A program made the position numbers and the translations under genes. From contig NZ_CP124616.1 in the NCBI RefSeq assembly GCF_029958925.1, positions 3,410,001 through 3,474,000 on the forward strand: a stretch of 64,000 nucleotides of DNA, in the 5' to 3' direction. The notes beneath the pieces are model-generated. The model was given only the letters and a program-made list of their open reading frames with translations. It was not told the DNA's origin and did no database searches. Positions 1 through 9,400 of this stretch are shown here, piece after piece; within the stretch, counting starts at the first letter, position 1, and every line of letters begins with the position of its first letter. The DNA comes from Tropicibacter oceani (GTDB taxonomy: Bacteria; Pseudomonadota; Alphaproteobacteria; Rhodobacterales; Rhodobacteraceae).

Positions 1-33
1 GCGTGCCGCCATCTGGTTTCTGTCCCACGCCAT
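1..33 (-). CDS. scoB: 3-oxoacid CoA-transferase subunit B, N-terminal 11 residues (partial)
   Basis: Only the first 11 codons lie in the window, reading M-A-W-D-R-N-Q-M-A-A-R. This is the characteristic N-terminus of the beta subunit of succinyl-CoA:3-ketoacid CoA-transferase. It begins 3 nt after the stop codon of the alpha-subunit gene on the same strand, the usual gene pair. The partner subunits transfer CoA between a carboxylic acid and a 3-oxoacid in ketone body or PHB degradation. The call rests on the short N-terminal match plus context. Confidence 0.8.
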   Translation of the reverse strand, partial: MAWDRNQMAAR

Positions 34-36
34 GGC

Positions 37-741
37 TCAGGCCTCCTCACGCTTGCGCACGGTGCGCTGTTCGATGCGTTTTTCGTGCTGTCCCTGCACG
101 ATGCGGTGCACGTAGATGCCCGGCAGGTGGATGTGATCGGGGTCCAGCGTGCCGGGTTCGACGATCTCTTCGACCTCCATCACGCAGACCTTGCCGCACA
201 TGGCGGCGGGCGGGTTGAAGTTGCGCGCGGTCTTGCGGAAGATCGCGTTGCCGGTCGTGTCGGCCTTCCAGGCCTTGACGATGGCGAGGTCGGCAAAGAT
301 GCCTTCTTCGAGGATGTAATCCTGGCCGTTCCAGGATTTCACTTCCTTGCCCTCGGCGATCACGGTGCCGACGCCGGTCTTGGTGTAAAAGCCCGGAATG
401 CCCGCGCCGCCGGCGCGCATACGCTCGGCCAGGGTGCCCTGGGGGTTGAATTCCAGCTCCAGTTCACCGCTCAGGTACTGACGCATGAATTCCGCGTTTT
501 CACCGACGTAAGAGGACATCATCTTCTTGATCTGCTTGGTTTCCAGCAGCTTGCCCAGACCAAAGCCGTCAACGCCCGCATTGTTGGACGCGACGGTCAG
601 ATCCTTGACGCCGCTGGCGACCAGCGCGTCGATCAGCAGTTCCGGAATCCCGCAAAGGCCAAAGCCCCCGCTGGCGATCAACATCCCGTCGTGCAGAAGA
701 CCATCAAGGGCCTCTGCCGCCGAGCCGTATACCTTTTTCAT
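37..741 (-). CDS. scoA: 3-oxoacid CoA-transferase subunit A
   Basis: A 234-aa alpha subunit of a class I CoA-transferase (succinyl-CoA:3-ketoacid or acetate type). The N-terminal half carries the glycine-rich CoA-binding segment G-G-F-G-L-C-G-I-P at about residues 26-34, and the SNNAG motif follows near residue 54. The start at 741 is preferred over an in-frame ATG at 795 because an AGGGGAG ribosome-binding site precedes it and the homologous region begins MKKVYG. scoB follows after 3 nt, so the two are co-transcribed and form the heteromer. The substrate (acetoacetate in PHB turnover, or another 3-oxoacid) cannot be decided from sequence. Confidence 0.92.
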   Translation of the reverse strand: MKKVYGSAAEALDGLLHDGMLIASGGFGLCGIPELLIDALVASGVKDLTVASNNAGVDGFGLGKLLETKQIKKMMSSYVGENAEFMRQYLSGELELEFNPQGTLAERMRAGGAGIPGFYTKTGVGTVIAEGKEVKSWNGQDYILEEGIFADLAIVKAWKADTTGNAIFRKTARNFNPPAAMCGKVCVMEVEEIVEPGTLDPDHIHLPGIYVHRIVQGQHEKRIEQRTVRKREEA

Positions 742-831
742 GGATGAACTCCCCTGAATTCTGTGCTCGGGGGAGTTGTCGCCGCAGGGCAGCAAAGAGT
801 CAATGACGCCCCTGCCCTGCGCGCGCTAACA

Positions 832-1389
832 TCAGATCATGCGCACCTGGGTGCCAATTTCGGCGATGCCGTACAGTTCCGCGATCTTTTCGTTGTACAG
901 GCCGATGCAGCCATCGGACGACGGCCGCCCGATCTTGCGCGTGTCATGGGTGCCGTGGATCAGGTAGGCGGGCCAGTCCAGGTACATGGCGTGCGTGCCC
1001 AGCGGGTTGTCGGGCGCGCCGCCTTCGACCGGGTGCCAGTCGGGGAACCGCTCCATCTGGCTGGCGGTGGGGGTCCAGGTCGGGCCGACCTGCTTGCGCA
1101 CGATCTGGGTATATCCGCGGCGGGTCAGCTCATCGGTTTTGGGCACAGAGGTCGGGTAGACGCGGTAATCGCTGCCATCGGCGGACCAATAGTGCAAGGC
1201 GCGCGATCCGGTGTCGCAGACGATCGCCCCGACGCCCAGCGTCTCGAAGTGGTCACGCCAGTCCTGCGCCAGAAAGCTGGACACGTTGCGGCGGCTGAAA
1301 TCTTCGCTTGCGCGGGCGATGGCCGGGGTCATCAAGGTGGCGCCGACGCCCACAAGAAGGCCGCGCCGCGATAGAACTGTATGGGTCAT
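832..1389 (-). CDS. L,D-transpeptidase (YkuD domain), exported
   Basis: A 185-aa cell-wall enzyme of the ErfK/YbiS/YcfS/YnhG family, which forms 3-3 peptidoglycan crosslinks or attaches proteins to peptidoglycan. The N-terminus has a Tat-like signal (S-R-R-G-L-L, hydrophobic stretch, cleavage near AIARA, residue 27). The YkuD catalytic motif is present: His145 in L-I-H-G-T and Cys161 in S-S-D-G-C-I-G-L. It lies downstream of topA on the same strand, separated by a terminator-like hairpin, so it is probably transcribed separately. The length is typical of single-domain family members. Confidence 0.9.
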   Translation of the reverse strand: MTHTVLSRRGLLVGVGATLMTPAIARASEDFSRRNVSSFLAQDWRDHFETLGVGAIVCDTGSRALHYWSADGSDYRVYPTSVPKTDELTRRGYTQIVRKQVGPTWTPTASQMERFPDWHPVEGGAPDNPLGTHAMYLDWPAYLIHGTHDTRKIGRPSSDGCIGLYNEKIAELYGIAEIGTQVRMI

Positions 1390-1449
1390 GGATCTGTCTC
1401 CTGTCGCCGTTTCGCGGGCGACAGGATCACGATTCAGTGGAAATGAGAA

Positions 1450-1475
1450 GTCACATCCAGTTTACAGGATGTGAC
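1450..1475 (-). terminator. Hairpin downstream of topA
   Basis: GTCACATCC pairs with GGATGTGAC (9 bp, 8-nt loop). On the minus strand it is followed by a T-rich stretch (TTCTCATTTCC). It lies 40 nt after the topA stop codon and upstream of the L,D-transpeptidase gene. A second, imperfect GC-rich stem with a TTTT end lies just before it at about 1484-1508. Termination is inferred from structure only. Confidence 0.5.
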
Positions 1476-1514
1476 CTTCGGCAAAAGGGCGCCGAGACGC
1501 CCCCTTTGCCTGGC

Positions 1515-4232
1515 TCACTTCTTGGCCTTGGGCTTGGCGGCGGGCTTTTTGGCGGCAGGTTTCTTGGCAGCGGATTTCTTGGGCGCCGCCTTCTTTTTCC
1601 CGCTCTTGCCGGCCTTTTCCTCGATCAGCTTGACCGCGGCGTCGATGGTGACATCCGCCGGTTCGACCCCTTTGGGAAGGGTCGCGTTGACCTTTTGCCA
1701 TTTCACGTAGGGGCCGTATTTGCCCTCCATGATCTGGATCGGACCGCCGTCTTGCGGGTGTTCGCCAAGGTCGCGCAGTGCCTTGGCCGCCGCGCCGCGG
1801 CCGCGACCGGGGTTGGCGCGCTTTTCGGCCAAAAGCTCGACCGAGTGGTTCATTCCGATCTCGAAAACCTCGATCAGTTCCTTGAGGTTCACATAGACGG
1901 GTTTTTCCTCGTCCGGGCGCTGGTGCATGATGTAGGGACCGAAGGGGCCAAGCGCCGCCTTGATGTCGCCGCCGTCGGGATGGGTGCCCACGGTGCGCGG
2001 CAAGGTCAGCAGCGTGACCGCCTTTTCCAGCGTCATGTCGTCGGGTGCCCAGCCCGGCAGGGGTTTCTTGTAGCGGTCCTTGGGAAGGTTGGCGCGCTTG
2101 GGCTTTTTCTTCGATCCCGGCTCGGTCTCTCCGCGTTGCAGATAGGGACCATAACGCCCGGTCTTGAGCCAGATCTCGTCGCCGTCATCGGTGCCCAGCA
2201 GGCGTTCTTCGCCATCTGCGCCCTCGCCGGTGATCGGGCGGGTATAGGTGCATTCGGGATAGTTGCCACAGCCGACAAAGCCGCCATCGCGCGAGGTTTT
2301 CAGGTGCAATTGGCCCAGCCCGCACTTGGGGCAGACGCGCGGGTCGGTGCCATCCTCGCGCGGGGGGTACAGCTGGGGCGCCAGCGCGTCGTCCAGCACA
2401 TCCAGAACCTGCGCGATCCGCAGGTCCGAGGTTTCGGCAATCGCCGCGCTGAAATCGCGCCAGAACTTGGCCAGCAGTTCCTTGTAATCCTCGGCCCCGG
2501 CCGACACCTGGTCCAGCTCATCCTCGAGCGCGGCGGTGAAATCATATTCGACGTAGCGTTTGAAGAAGTTCAGCAGGAAGATCGTGACGATGCGGCCCTT
2601 GTCCTCGGGGAACAGGCGGTTCTGTTCCTTGCGGACATATTCGCGGTCCTGGATCGTGGTGATCACGCTGGCATAGGTCGATGGCCGACCGATGCCCAGT
2701 TCTTCCATCTTCTTGACCAGCGTCGCCTCGGTATAGCGCGGCGGCGGCTGGGTGTGGCTTTGCAGCGCCAGCACCGCGCCATTGGCCGCCAGCACCGCGG
2801 CGCTGGTTTTCTGCATCTTGCCGGGGGCATCGGTGTCAACCACCGAATCCGCCTTTTCGCCAGCCTTGTCATAGGCTTGCTGCATCGCGCCCGCAGAGAA
2901 TTTCGCCGGCTCGCCCTGCATGATCTGCGGCAGGCGATTTTCGTCGCCATCCTCGACCGGCTCATCGCGGCCCTCTTCGTAGACCTTGAGAAAGCCGTCA
3001 AAGGTCACGACCTGACCGGTGGCGCGCAGGCCAACCTGGCCGTCCTCGCTGCCGATCTCGACGGTGGTGCGTTCCAGCCGGGCGCCTTCCATCTGGGCGG
3101 CCAGGGTGCGTTTCCAGATCAGGTCGTACAGCTTGCGCTGGTCGTCCTCGCTCAGCTTCAGCATGCTGGCGTCTTTGGTCATATCCGTCGGGCGGATACA
3201 TTCGTGCGCTTCTTGCGCGTTCTTGGCCTTGTTCTTGTAGATGCGCGGGCTGGAGGGGACATAGTCCGCGCCATAGCGGTCCTTGATCGCATCGCGCGCG
3301 GCCTGAACCGCCTCGGGCGCCATGTCGATGCCGTCGGTCCGCATATAGGTGATGTGCCCGGCCTCATACAGGCGCTGCGCCGCGTTCATGCACTGCCGCG
3401 CGCCCATGCCGAATTTGCGGCTGGCTTCCTGTTGCAGGGTCGAGGTCATGAACGGCGCGCTGGGGTTGCGGCTGGCGGGCTTGGCTTCGACGCTGGTGAC
3501 CGTGAGGGGGCGCTTTTCGACGGCGCTGACGGCCATTTCCGCGTCGGTCGCATTGGCCAGATCGAACTTGTCCAGCTTTTTGCCGGCAAGGGTTGTCAAA
3601 CGGGCCTCATAGGTCGGGCCGCGCGGCGTGGTGAACTGCGCCTTGACCTGCCAGTATTCGCGCGGCTTGAAGGCTTCGATCTCCATCTCGCGCTCGACGA
3701 TCAGGCGCAAGCAGACCGATTGCACCCGCCCCGCGCTGCGCGCGCCGGGCAGCTTGCGCCACAGCACCGGCGACAGGTTGAAGCCGACCAGATAATCCAG
3801 CGCGCGGCGGGCCAGATAGGCATCGACCAGCGGCACGTCGATGTCGCGCGGGTTCTGCATCGCCTCGGTCACCGCCTTCTTGGTGATGGCGTTGAAGGTG
3901 ACGCGGCTGACATGGGTCGTCTTCTTGATCGAGCGGCGTTTCGTCAGCGCCTCCTTGAGGTGCCAGGAGATCGCTTCGCCTTCGCGATCGGGGTCGGTTG
4001 CCAGGATCAGGGTGTCGTCATTCTTGAGCGCCTCGGCGATGGCCGCGACATGTTTGCGCGAGTCGTTTCCGACCTCCCATTTCATCTCGAAGTCGTGCTC
4101 GGTGTCGACCGATCCGTCCTTTGGCGGCAGGTCCCGCACATGCCCATACGAGGCCAGAACCGTGTAGTCGGGGCCAAGATACTTGTTGATTGTCTTGGCT
4201 TTAGCAGGGGATTCGACGACAACGACGGGCAT
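1515..4232 (-). CDS. topA: DNA topoisomerase I
   Basis: A 905-aa type IA topoisomerase that relaxes negative supercoils through a 5'-phosphotyrosine intermediate. The TOPRIM domain is N-terminal (V-V-E-S-P-A-K-A near residue 5; D-P-D-R-E-G-E at 80-86 for Mg2+). The catalytic tyrosine is Tyr296 in T-Y-M-R-T-D-G. One four-cysteine zinc ribbon (C-P-K-C ... C-G-N-Y-P-E-C) lies near residues 600-625, followed by repeated topoisomerase C-terminal domains. The last 30 residues are a Lys/Ala/Pro-rich tail, common in alphaproteobacterial TopA and likely to bind DNA. dprA is upstream on the same strand, the usual dprA-topA order. Confidence 0.98.
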   Translation of the reverse strand: MPVVVVESPAKAKTINKYLGPDYTVLASYGHVRDLPPKDGSVDTEHDFEMKWEVGNDSRKHVAAIAEALKNDDTLILATDPDREGEAISWHLKEALTKRRSIKKTTHVSRVTFNAITKKAVTEAMQNPRDIDVPLVDAYLARRALDYLVGFNLSPVLWRKLPGARSAGRVQSVCLRLIVEREMEIEAFKPREYWQVKAQFTTPRGPTYEARLTTLAGKKLDKFDLANATDAEMAVSAVEKRPLTVTSVEAKPASRNPSAPFMTSTLQQEASRKFGMGARQCMNAAQRLYEAGHITYMRTDGIDMAPEAVQAARDAIKDRYGADYVPSSPRIYKNKAKNAQEAHECIRPTDMTKDASMLKLSEDDQRKLYDLIWKRTLAAQMEGARLERTTVEIGSEDGQVGLRATGQVVTFDGFLKVYEEGRDEPVEDGDENRLPQIMQGEPAKFSAGAMQQAYDKAGEKADSVVDTDAPGKMQKTSAAVLAANGAVLALQSHTQPPPRYTEATLVKKMEELGIGRPSTYASVITTIQDREYVRKEQNRLFPEDKGRIVTIFLLNFFKRYVEYDFTAALEDELDQVSAGAEDYKELLAKFWRDFSAAIAETSDLRIAQVLDVLDDALAPQLYPPREDGTDPRVCPKCGLGQLHLKTSRDGGFVGCGNYPECTYTRPITGEGADGEERLLGTDDGDEIWLKTGRYGPYLQRGETEPGSKKKPKRANLPKDRYKKPLPGWAPDDMTLEKAVTLLTLPRTVGTHPDGGDIKAALGPFGPYIMHQRPDEEKPVYVNLKELIEVFEIGMNHSVELLAEKRANPGRGRGAAAKALRDLGEHPQDGGPIQIMEGKYGPYVKWQKVNATLPKGVEPADVTIDAAVKLIEEKAGKSGKKKAAPKKSAAKKPAAKKPAAKPKAKK

Positions 4233-4401
4233 TTTTTGACAAACCTCTTACGAGAAATTCGGGGCGATTTTCGTCTCGCGTATGGCGATCAGGGATGTGG
4301 GGCGCAAGGGGGAAATGTCAATCAGGCCCTTGCCGCACTGCGCGCGAAGGCCCGGTTCGGGCGGGTTTCGGCGCCCACCACGGGGGCCATGTCCGGCGCG
4401 A

Positions 4402-5601
4402 TCACCGTGGCAGGATCAGCGCCAAAAGCCCCCCCGGCTGGCGTTGGATCCGGCCCTCGATTTCCAGGTCGGTCAACGCCGGAGACACGGCGCCGGAGGG
4501 CGCGCCGAGGTCGCGGATCAGCTGGTCTTCGGCCAGCGGGCTGGGTCCCAGCCGCGCCAGGATCTGGCTGTGCAATTGCGCATTGTCCTGCAAGGTGCGG
4601 CGTTCGGCCGGCGGCGCGGGGATCTCGGGCGGCGCCTTGCGCGGGGCGGGCCCCGCCACACGGTGCGGCATCGGCAGGTCCAGTTGGCGCTGCTGCGGGG
4701 CGTCGATGGCCGGCAAGGCTTCGATCACGTCCTCGACATGGCGCACAAGGCGCGCGCCATCGCGGATCAGGATGTTGCAGCCCCCTGCCCGCGCGTCCAG
4801 CGGATGACCGGGCACCGCCAGGACGTCGCGCCCCTGGTCCAGCGCATTGCGCGCGGTGATCAGCGATCCGGATTTTGCCGCCGCCTCGACCACAACGACG
4901 GCGCGCGACAGGCCTGAAACGATGCGGTTGCGGGTCGGGAAATGCCGCGCGACGGGTTGCAGACCCATGGGTTGTTCGGAAATCCGCGCGCCGCCCTCTT
5001 CGACGATCTGTTCGCCAAGGCGGGTGTTTTCCGACGGGTAAAGCACATCGACCCCGCCCGCCATGGTGGCGACGGTGCCCCCCTTGAGCGCTGCCAGATG
5101 CGAGGCCGTGTCGATCCCGCGCGCCAGCCCGGACGACACGACATAGCCTGCCTCGGCCAGTCCTTCGGCCAGGGTGCGCGCCATGCGCAGCCCCAAAGAC
5201 GAGGCATTGCGCGCGCCGACGAGGGCCACCATGGGCCGCGTCAGAACCTGCGGATTGCCGATGACCCAAAGGATCGGCGGAGCATCCGACAGCTGGGCCA
5301 GGTCAGGGGGATAGTTGGGATCACCAAGGCAGATCATGCGCGCGCCCTTCAGGCGGGCGGCCTTCATTTCGGCCAGCACGACGCCTTCGGGACAGATGTC
5401 GTATTTCGCGACACCAGCGGCACGGGCGACCTCGGGCAAGGCTTGCAACGCGGCCTGCGCCGTTCCGTGTTCGCCCATCAATCTCCAGAAGGTGGCCACG
5501 CCAACCCGGCGTGAGCGCAAGAGACGGAGCCACGACACCCGATCATCTTCCGTGGTGGGTGGGAGTGGGGGGTGAGTGGAAGAGTAGCTGTCTTCGAACA
5601 T
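4402..5601 (-). CDS. dprA: DNA-processing protein DprA
   Basis: A 399-aa DprA/Smf protein, which loads RecA on incoming single-stranded DNA during natural transformation. The extended Rossmann fold has V-A-L-V-G-A-R-N at about 126-133, S-G-L-A-R-G-I-D-T-A-S-H at 157-168 and the P-T-R-N-R-I-V-S-G-L segment at 222-231. A C-terminal winged-helix-like region covers about 340-399. It lies upstream of topA on the same strand with a 169-nt gap. A CtrA-like box sits 46-61 nt upstream of the start (5647-5662), which fits CtrA control of competence genes known in Rhodobacterales. Confidence 0.95.
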   Translation of the reverse strand: MFEDSYSSTHPPLPPTTEDDRVSWLRLLRSRRVGVATFWRLMGEHGTAQAALQALPEVARAAGVAKYDICPEGVVLAEMKAARLKGARMICLGDPNYPPDLAQLSDAPPILWVIGNPQVLTRPMVALVGARNASSLGLRMARTLAEGLAEAGYVVSSGLARGIDTASHLAALKGGTVATMAGGVDVLYPSENTRLGEQIVEEGGARISEQPMGLQPVARHFPTRNRIVSGLSRAVVVVEAAAKSGSLITARNALDQGRDVLAVPGHPLDARAGGCNILIRDGARLVRHVEDVIEALPAIDAPQQRQLDLPMPHRVAGPAPRKAPPEIPAPPAERRTLQDNAQLHSQILARLGPSPLAEDQLIRDLGAPSGAVSPALTDLEIEGRIQRQPGGLLALILPR

Positions 5602-5646
5602 CCCGGCTCCGTCTTCTTGCTGATTACATGCTTAGCGCGAGGAGGG

Positions 5647-5662
5647 TTAACCAGAGGTAAAC
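5647..5662. promoter_or_regulatory. Candidate CtrA binding site upstream of dprA
   Basis: TTAA-N7-TAAAC, one mismatch from the CtrA consensus TTAA-N7-TTAAC. It is 46 nt upstream of the dprA start codon. CtrA control of dprA, comEC and gene-transfer-agent genes is established in Rhodobacter and Dinoroseobacter. Binding here is inferred. Confidence 0.5.
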
Positions 5663-5788
5663 CGCAGCGGGACAATTTGCATAAAAGCAGTCAAGCGGTT
5701 GAAGAAACGTCGAATTTATCTTTGCGGCAGGGTTGCGTCGCGGGAATACCGGCGTTGCCGCCCGGAATCGCCCGGCCCAAGGGATGTG

Positions 5789-5809
5789 GCCCCGGGTCAC
5801 CCCCGGGGC
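5789..5809 (-). terminator. GC-rich hairpin downstream of tldD
   Basis: An 8-bp stem (GCCCCGGG with CCCGGGGC, 5-nt loop) about 35 nt past the tldD stop. No T-tract follows on the minus strand, so it may act only as an mRNA 3' end or as a weak terminator. Confidence 0.35.
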
Positions 5810-5843
5810 GCTGTCGTTCGATCCGGCAAGGAAAGGTCAGGCC

Positions 5844-7265
5844 TCAGCCGCCCGAGCCGCCAACCGTCAGCCCGCCGATCATCACCGTCGGCTGGCCAAC
5901 ACCGACCGGCACCCACTGCCCCTGCTTGCCGCAATTGCCCATGCCCGGGTCAAGCGCCATGTCGTTGCCAAGCGCCTTGATCCGTTTCAGCGCATCGGCG
6001 CCATCGCCAATCAGGGTCGCGCCCTTGACCGGGGCGCCGACCTTGCCGTTCTTGACGCGGTACGCCTCGGTGCAGGAAAAGACGAACTTGCCGTTGGTGA
6101 TGTCGACCTGCCCGCCGCCAAAGCCGACCGCCCAGATGCCATCCTTGAGATCGCCGACGATATCCGCCGGATCGGCCTCGCCGCCCAACATATATGTGTT
6201 GGTCATGCGCGGCATCGGGATGTGGGCATAGCTTTCGCGCCGCCCGTTGCCGGTGGGGGCCACGCCCATCAGCCGTGCGTTCTGACGATCCTGCATGAAG
6301 CCGACCAGCTTGCCATCCTCGATCAGCACATTCTTGCCCGAAGGCGTGCCTTCGTCGTCGATGGTGATGCTGCCGCGACGGTCGGGGATGGTGCCATCAT
6401 CCAGCACGGTCACGCCCTTGGCGGCGATCTGCTGACCCATCAGCCCGGCAAAGGCGCTTGATCCCTTGCGGTTGAAATCGCCCTCAAGCCCGTGGCCGAT
6501 GGCCTCGTGCAGCAGGATGCCGGGCCAGCCAGGGCCAAGCACGATGTCCATGACGCCCGCGGGCGCCGGTTCGGCATCAAGGTTGACCAGCGCGATGCGC
6601 AGCGCCTCGCGCGCCTTTGACTGCCAGTCCTGCGGCGCAAGCAGCCCGTCCAGCGACACGCGGCCACCGCCCCCGGCGGTGCCGGATTCGCGGCGGCCGT
6701 TCTGTTCAACGATCACGCTGACGTTGACGCGGGTCATCGGGCGGATATCGGTGACCAACCCGCCCTCGGGGCGCAGAATGGCGATTTCCTGAAGCGAGGC
6801 GGCGATGGTGGCCGTCACCTGCACCACGCGGGAATCAAGATCGCGGGCAAAGGCGTCGATCTCGCGCAGGGTTTCGACCTTGACCGGGAAATCGGCCCCC
6901 GCGATCGGGTCGGCGTCCGTATACAAGGTACGGTTGGTGCCCGCGGGCGGCGGGGCCATGACGCCGCCGCCATCGCCAATGGCAAGCCGCGCGGTTTCGC
7001 TGGCGCGCTTCAACGCGCTTTCGCTGATCTCGGTGGCATGGGCATAGCCTGCGACCTCGCCCTTGACCGCGCGCAGGCCGAATCCCTCGGAGGCGTCATA
7101 GCTGGCGGTCTTGATCCGGCCATCGTCCAGAACCAGCGATTCCGAGCGGCGACGTTCGAGGAAAAGCTCTCCGTCCTCCGCGCCCGAAAGCGCGTCGCGC
7201 AGGATTGACGCCGCCTGATCGCGGTCCAGATGGGTGTCGAAAGGGCGAAAGGGGGCGTCGGCCAT
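5844..7265 (-). CDS. tldD: Metalloprotease TldD
   Basis: A 473-aa TldD-type peptidase. TldD works with TldE/PmbA to degrade or mature peptides (microcin B17, CcdA in E. coli). The metal-binding H-E-A-I-G-H motif is at residues 253-258. The C-terminus holds the conserved G-C-E-A/SCTEAY and GDG blocks. The start at 7265 (M-A-D-A-P-F) is preferred; an in-frame ATG 16 codons earlier would add a poorly conserved leader. It is divergent from ctaC with a 194-nt gap. The partner pmbA is not in the window. Confidence 0.94.
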   Translation of the reverse strand: MADAPFRPFDTHLDRDQAASILRDALSGAEDGELFLERRRSESLVLDDGRIKTASYDASEGFGLRAVKGEVAGYAHATEISESALKRASETARLAIGDGGGVMAPPPAGTNRTLYTDADPIAGADFPVKVETLREIDAFARDLDSRVVQVTATIAASLQEIAILRPEGGLVTDIRPMTRVNVSVIVEQNGRRESGTAGGGGRVSLDGLLAPQDWQSKAREALRIALVNLDAEPAPAGVMDIVLGPGWPGILLHEAIGHGLEGDFNRKGSSAFAGLMGQQIAAKGVTVLDDGTIPDRRGSITIDDEGTPSGKNVLIEDGKLVGFMQDRQNARLMGVAPTGNGRRESYAHIPMPRMTNTYMLGGEADPADIVGDLKDGIWAVGFGGGQVDITNGKFVFSCTEAYRVKNGKVGAPVKGATLIGDGADALKRIKALGNDMALDPGMGNCGKQGQWVPVGVGQPTVMIGGLTVGGSGG

Positions 7266-7459
7266 GGTGTCCTCGATTTGATCCAGATCAAGAAAAGCGG
7301 CGCTTTGCCGCAAGACTATGTCTTTAATGGTGAGCCAGAATATGGTTTTAAACGTCAGATACGCAATGGGAGGAGCGGATTCCGAGTCAATCGGCTTGGT
7401 GTACCCCTTCCTCGCTGCCAGAATGAACTGAACAGACGCACAACCGATCAGGGTGACAC

Positions 7460-8362
7460 ATGCAATTCAAATCGATGCTGACCGGCCTTGCCACAGCCTT
7501 CTTCGCCGCGCCGGCCCTGGCGCAAGATCTCGAAGTGGTCGGCCGTCCCGTGGACGGCAAACTGGGCTTTCAGCCCGCCGCCACCGAACTGGCCCGCGAT
7601 CTGCAGTGGCTTGACGGCCTGCTGCTGGTCATCATCACGATCATCAGCCTGCTGGTCGTGGCGCTGCTGGCCATCGTGTACATCAAGTACAACGAACGCG
7701 CCAACAAGACCCCCGGCACCTTCACCCACAACTCGCCGCTGGAAATCGCCTGGACCATCGGTCCGATCGTGACGCTGGTCTTCATCGGGGCGTTTTCGCT
7801 GCCGGTGCTGTTCAAGCAGCAGGAAATTCCCGAAGGCGACATCACCATCAAGGTCACTGGCTACCAGTGGTACTGGGGTTACGAATATGTCGGCACCGAC
7901 CTGGCCTTTGACAGCTTCATGATCGGCCACCCGGCCACCATGTCCGACGAAGACTATGCCGCCGGCGCCAAGGATTTCGTGCGCAGCGATGCCATGAACG
8001 CCCGCCTCGAGCGTTCGGGCTATTCCAGCGAAGATTTCCTGCTGGCCACCAACACCTCGGTCGTGGTGCCCGTCGGCAAGACCATCGTCATGCAGATCAC
8101 CGGCGGCGACGTCATCCACTCGTGGACGATCCCGGCCTTTGGCGTCAAGCAGGACGCGGTTCCCGGCCGTCTGGCGGAACTGTGGTTCAAGCCCGAGCGT
8201 GAAGGCGTCTACTTTGGCCAGTGCTCGGAACTGTGCGGCAAGGACCACGCCTATATGCCGATCACCGTCAAGGTCGTCAGCGAAGAGGCCTACGAGGCTT
8301 GGCTGGCCCGTTCGCTGGATGCCGGTGAATACACCGACGTGCGCGAAGTCCTGACCAACTGA
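7460..8362 (+). CDS. ctaC: Cytochrome c oxidase subunit II
   Basis: A 300-aa precursor of aa3-type oxidase subunit II, which takes electrons from cytochrome c through the CuA centre. A signal peptide (cleavage near A-L-A-Q-D, residue 22) is followed by two membrane helices (about 52-76 and 96-118) and a periplasmic cupredoxin domain. CuA ligands are visible: His220, Cys255, Glu257, Cys259, His263 and Met266 (C-S-E-L-C-G-K-D-H-A-Y-M). The Y-Q-W-Y-W-G aromatic stretch for electron entry is at 135-140. It heads the ctaC-ctaB-assembly-ctaE gene set; ctaD is absent from the window, as is usual in this group. Confidence 0.97.
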   Translation: MQFKSMLTGLATAFFAAPALAQDLEVVGRPVDGKLGFQPAATELARDLQWLDGLLLVIITIISLLVVALLAIVYIKYNERANKTPGTFTHNSPLEIAWTIGPIVTLVFIGAFSLPVLFKQQEIPEGDITIKVTGYQWYWGYEYVGTDLAFDSFMIGHPATMSDEDYAAGAKDFVRSDAMNARLERSGYSSEDFLLATNTSVVVPVGKTIVMQITGGDVIHSWTIPAFGVKQDAVPGRLAELWFKPEREGVYFGQCSELCGKDHAYMPITVKVVSEEAYEAWLARSLDAGEYTDVREVLTN

Positions 8363-8404
8363 CCGGCCCGGCGCGGCAACGCGCCACCGTCTGCCTGACC
8401 TTCG

Positions 8405-8425
8405 GGCGCGCCGCCACGGCGCGCC
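8405..8425 (+). other. Intercistronic hairpin between ctaC and ctaB
   Basis: GGCGCGCC, a 5-nt loop, then GGCGCGCC: an 8-bp stem 43 nt past the ctaC stop. No T-run follows. It could stabilise the ctaC mRNA 3' end, so that the structural subunit is made in excess over haem O synthase. Confidence 0.4.
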
Positions 8426-8464
8426 TGCCCCACCTGAAACACCAGTCCAACCCAAGGGATGACC

Positions 8465-9400
8465 ATGAGCGACGCAAGCTTTGACAGCCGCCCCATCGAA
8501 AGCGAGGCGCAGTTCGGCGATTATTTCGCCCTGCTCAAGCCGCGCGTGATGACGCTTGTGGTGTTCACGGCTTTCGTCGGCCTGCTGGCCGCTCCCGTTC
8601 CCGTGCATCCCTTTATCGGCTTTGTTGCGATCCTGTTCATCGCGCTTGGCGGCGGGGCCTCGGGCGCGCTGAACATGTGGTACGATTCGGACATCGACGC
8701 CGTGATGAAGCGTACCCAGAAACGCCCGATCCCCGCCGGCAAGGTCACCCGGGACGAAGCCTTTGCCATCGGCCTGACGCTGTCGGTCTTTGCCTGCGTC
8801 TTTCTTGGCCTTGCCACCAACTGGCTGGCCGGCGGGCTGCTGGCCTTTACCATCTTTTTCTACGTGGTGATCTACACCATGTGGCTCAAGCGGCTGACGC
8901 CGCAGAACATCGTGATTGGCGGCGCCGCCGGGGCCTTTCCCCCGATGATCGGCTGGGCCGCCGCGACCGGGGACATCAGCACCGCCTCGGTCCTGATGTT
9001 CTGCCTGACCTTCCTGTGGACCCCGCCGCATTTCTGGGCCCTGGCCCTGTTCGTGCGCATGGACTACGACAATGCCACCGTGCCGATGCTGACCGTGACC
9101 CACGGACGCCGCGCGACCCGCACCCATATCCTTGTCTACACCGTGCTTCTGGCCGCCTTTGCCATTGCGCTTGGCTTTACCCAGGTCGGCGGTCCGGTCT
9201 ATCTGGCCGTGGCGCTGGTGCTGAACGCACTGTTCCTGAAAGGCGCCTATGACATCTGGCGCCGCGACGAAGACGCCAGCGAAGCCGACAATTTCCGCGC
9301 TGAAAAGAAGTTCTTCAAACTTTCCCTGCTGTATCTGTTCGCCCATTTCGGGGCGATCCTGGTCGAGGCCGGGCTTGACCGCATGGGGATCTTTGCATGA
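8465..9400 (+). CDS. ctaB: Protoheme IX farnesyltransferase (haem O synthase)
   Basis: A 311-aa UbiA-superfamily prenyltransferase that adds a farnesyl group to haem b to make haem O for the oxidase. The first allylic-substrate motif N-M-W-Y-D-S-D-I-D lies near residue 70, and eight to nine hydrophobic helices follow. The ATG at 8465 is chosen over 8459 because the AAGGG site ends 6 nt before 8465 but directly abuts 8459. It overlaps the following 55-aa gene by 4 nt. Confidence 0.96.
   Translation: MSDASFDSRPIESEAQFGDYFALLKPRVMTLVVFTAFVGLLAAPVPVHPFIGFVAILFIALGGGASGALNMWYDSDIDAVMKRTQKRPIPAGKVTRDEAFAIGLTLSVFACVFLGLATNWLAGGLLAFTIFFYVVIYTMWLKRLTPQNIVIGGAAGAFPPMIGWAAATGDISTASVLMFCLTFLWTPPHFWALALFVRMDYDNATVPMLTVTHGRRATRTHILVYTVLLAAFAIALGFTQVGGPVYLAVALVLNALFLKGAYDIWRRDEDASEADNFRAEKKFFKLSLLYLFAHFGAILVEAGLDRMGIFA

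Noticed and set aside
1308-4859. A 1183-codon open frame on the plus strand
   Set aside because: It is antisense to topA and part of dprA, both with clear families and motifs; GC-rich codon bias keeps the opposite frame open.
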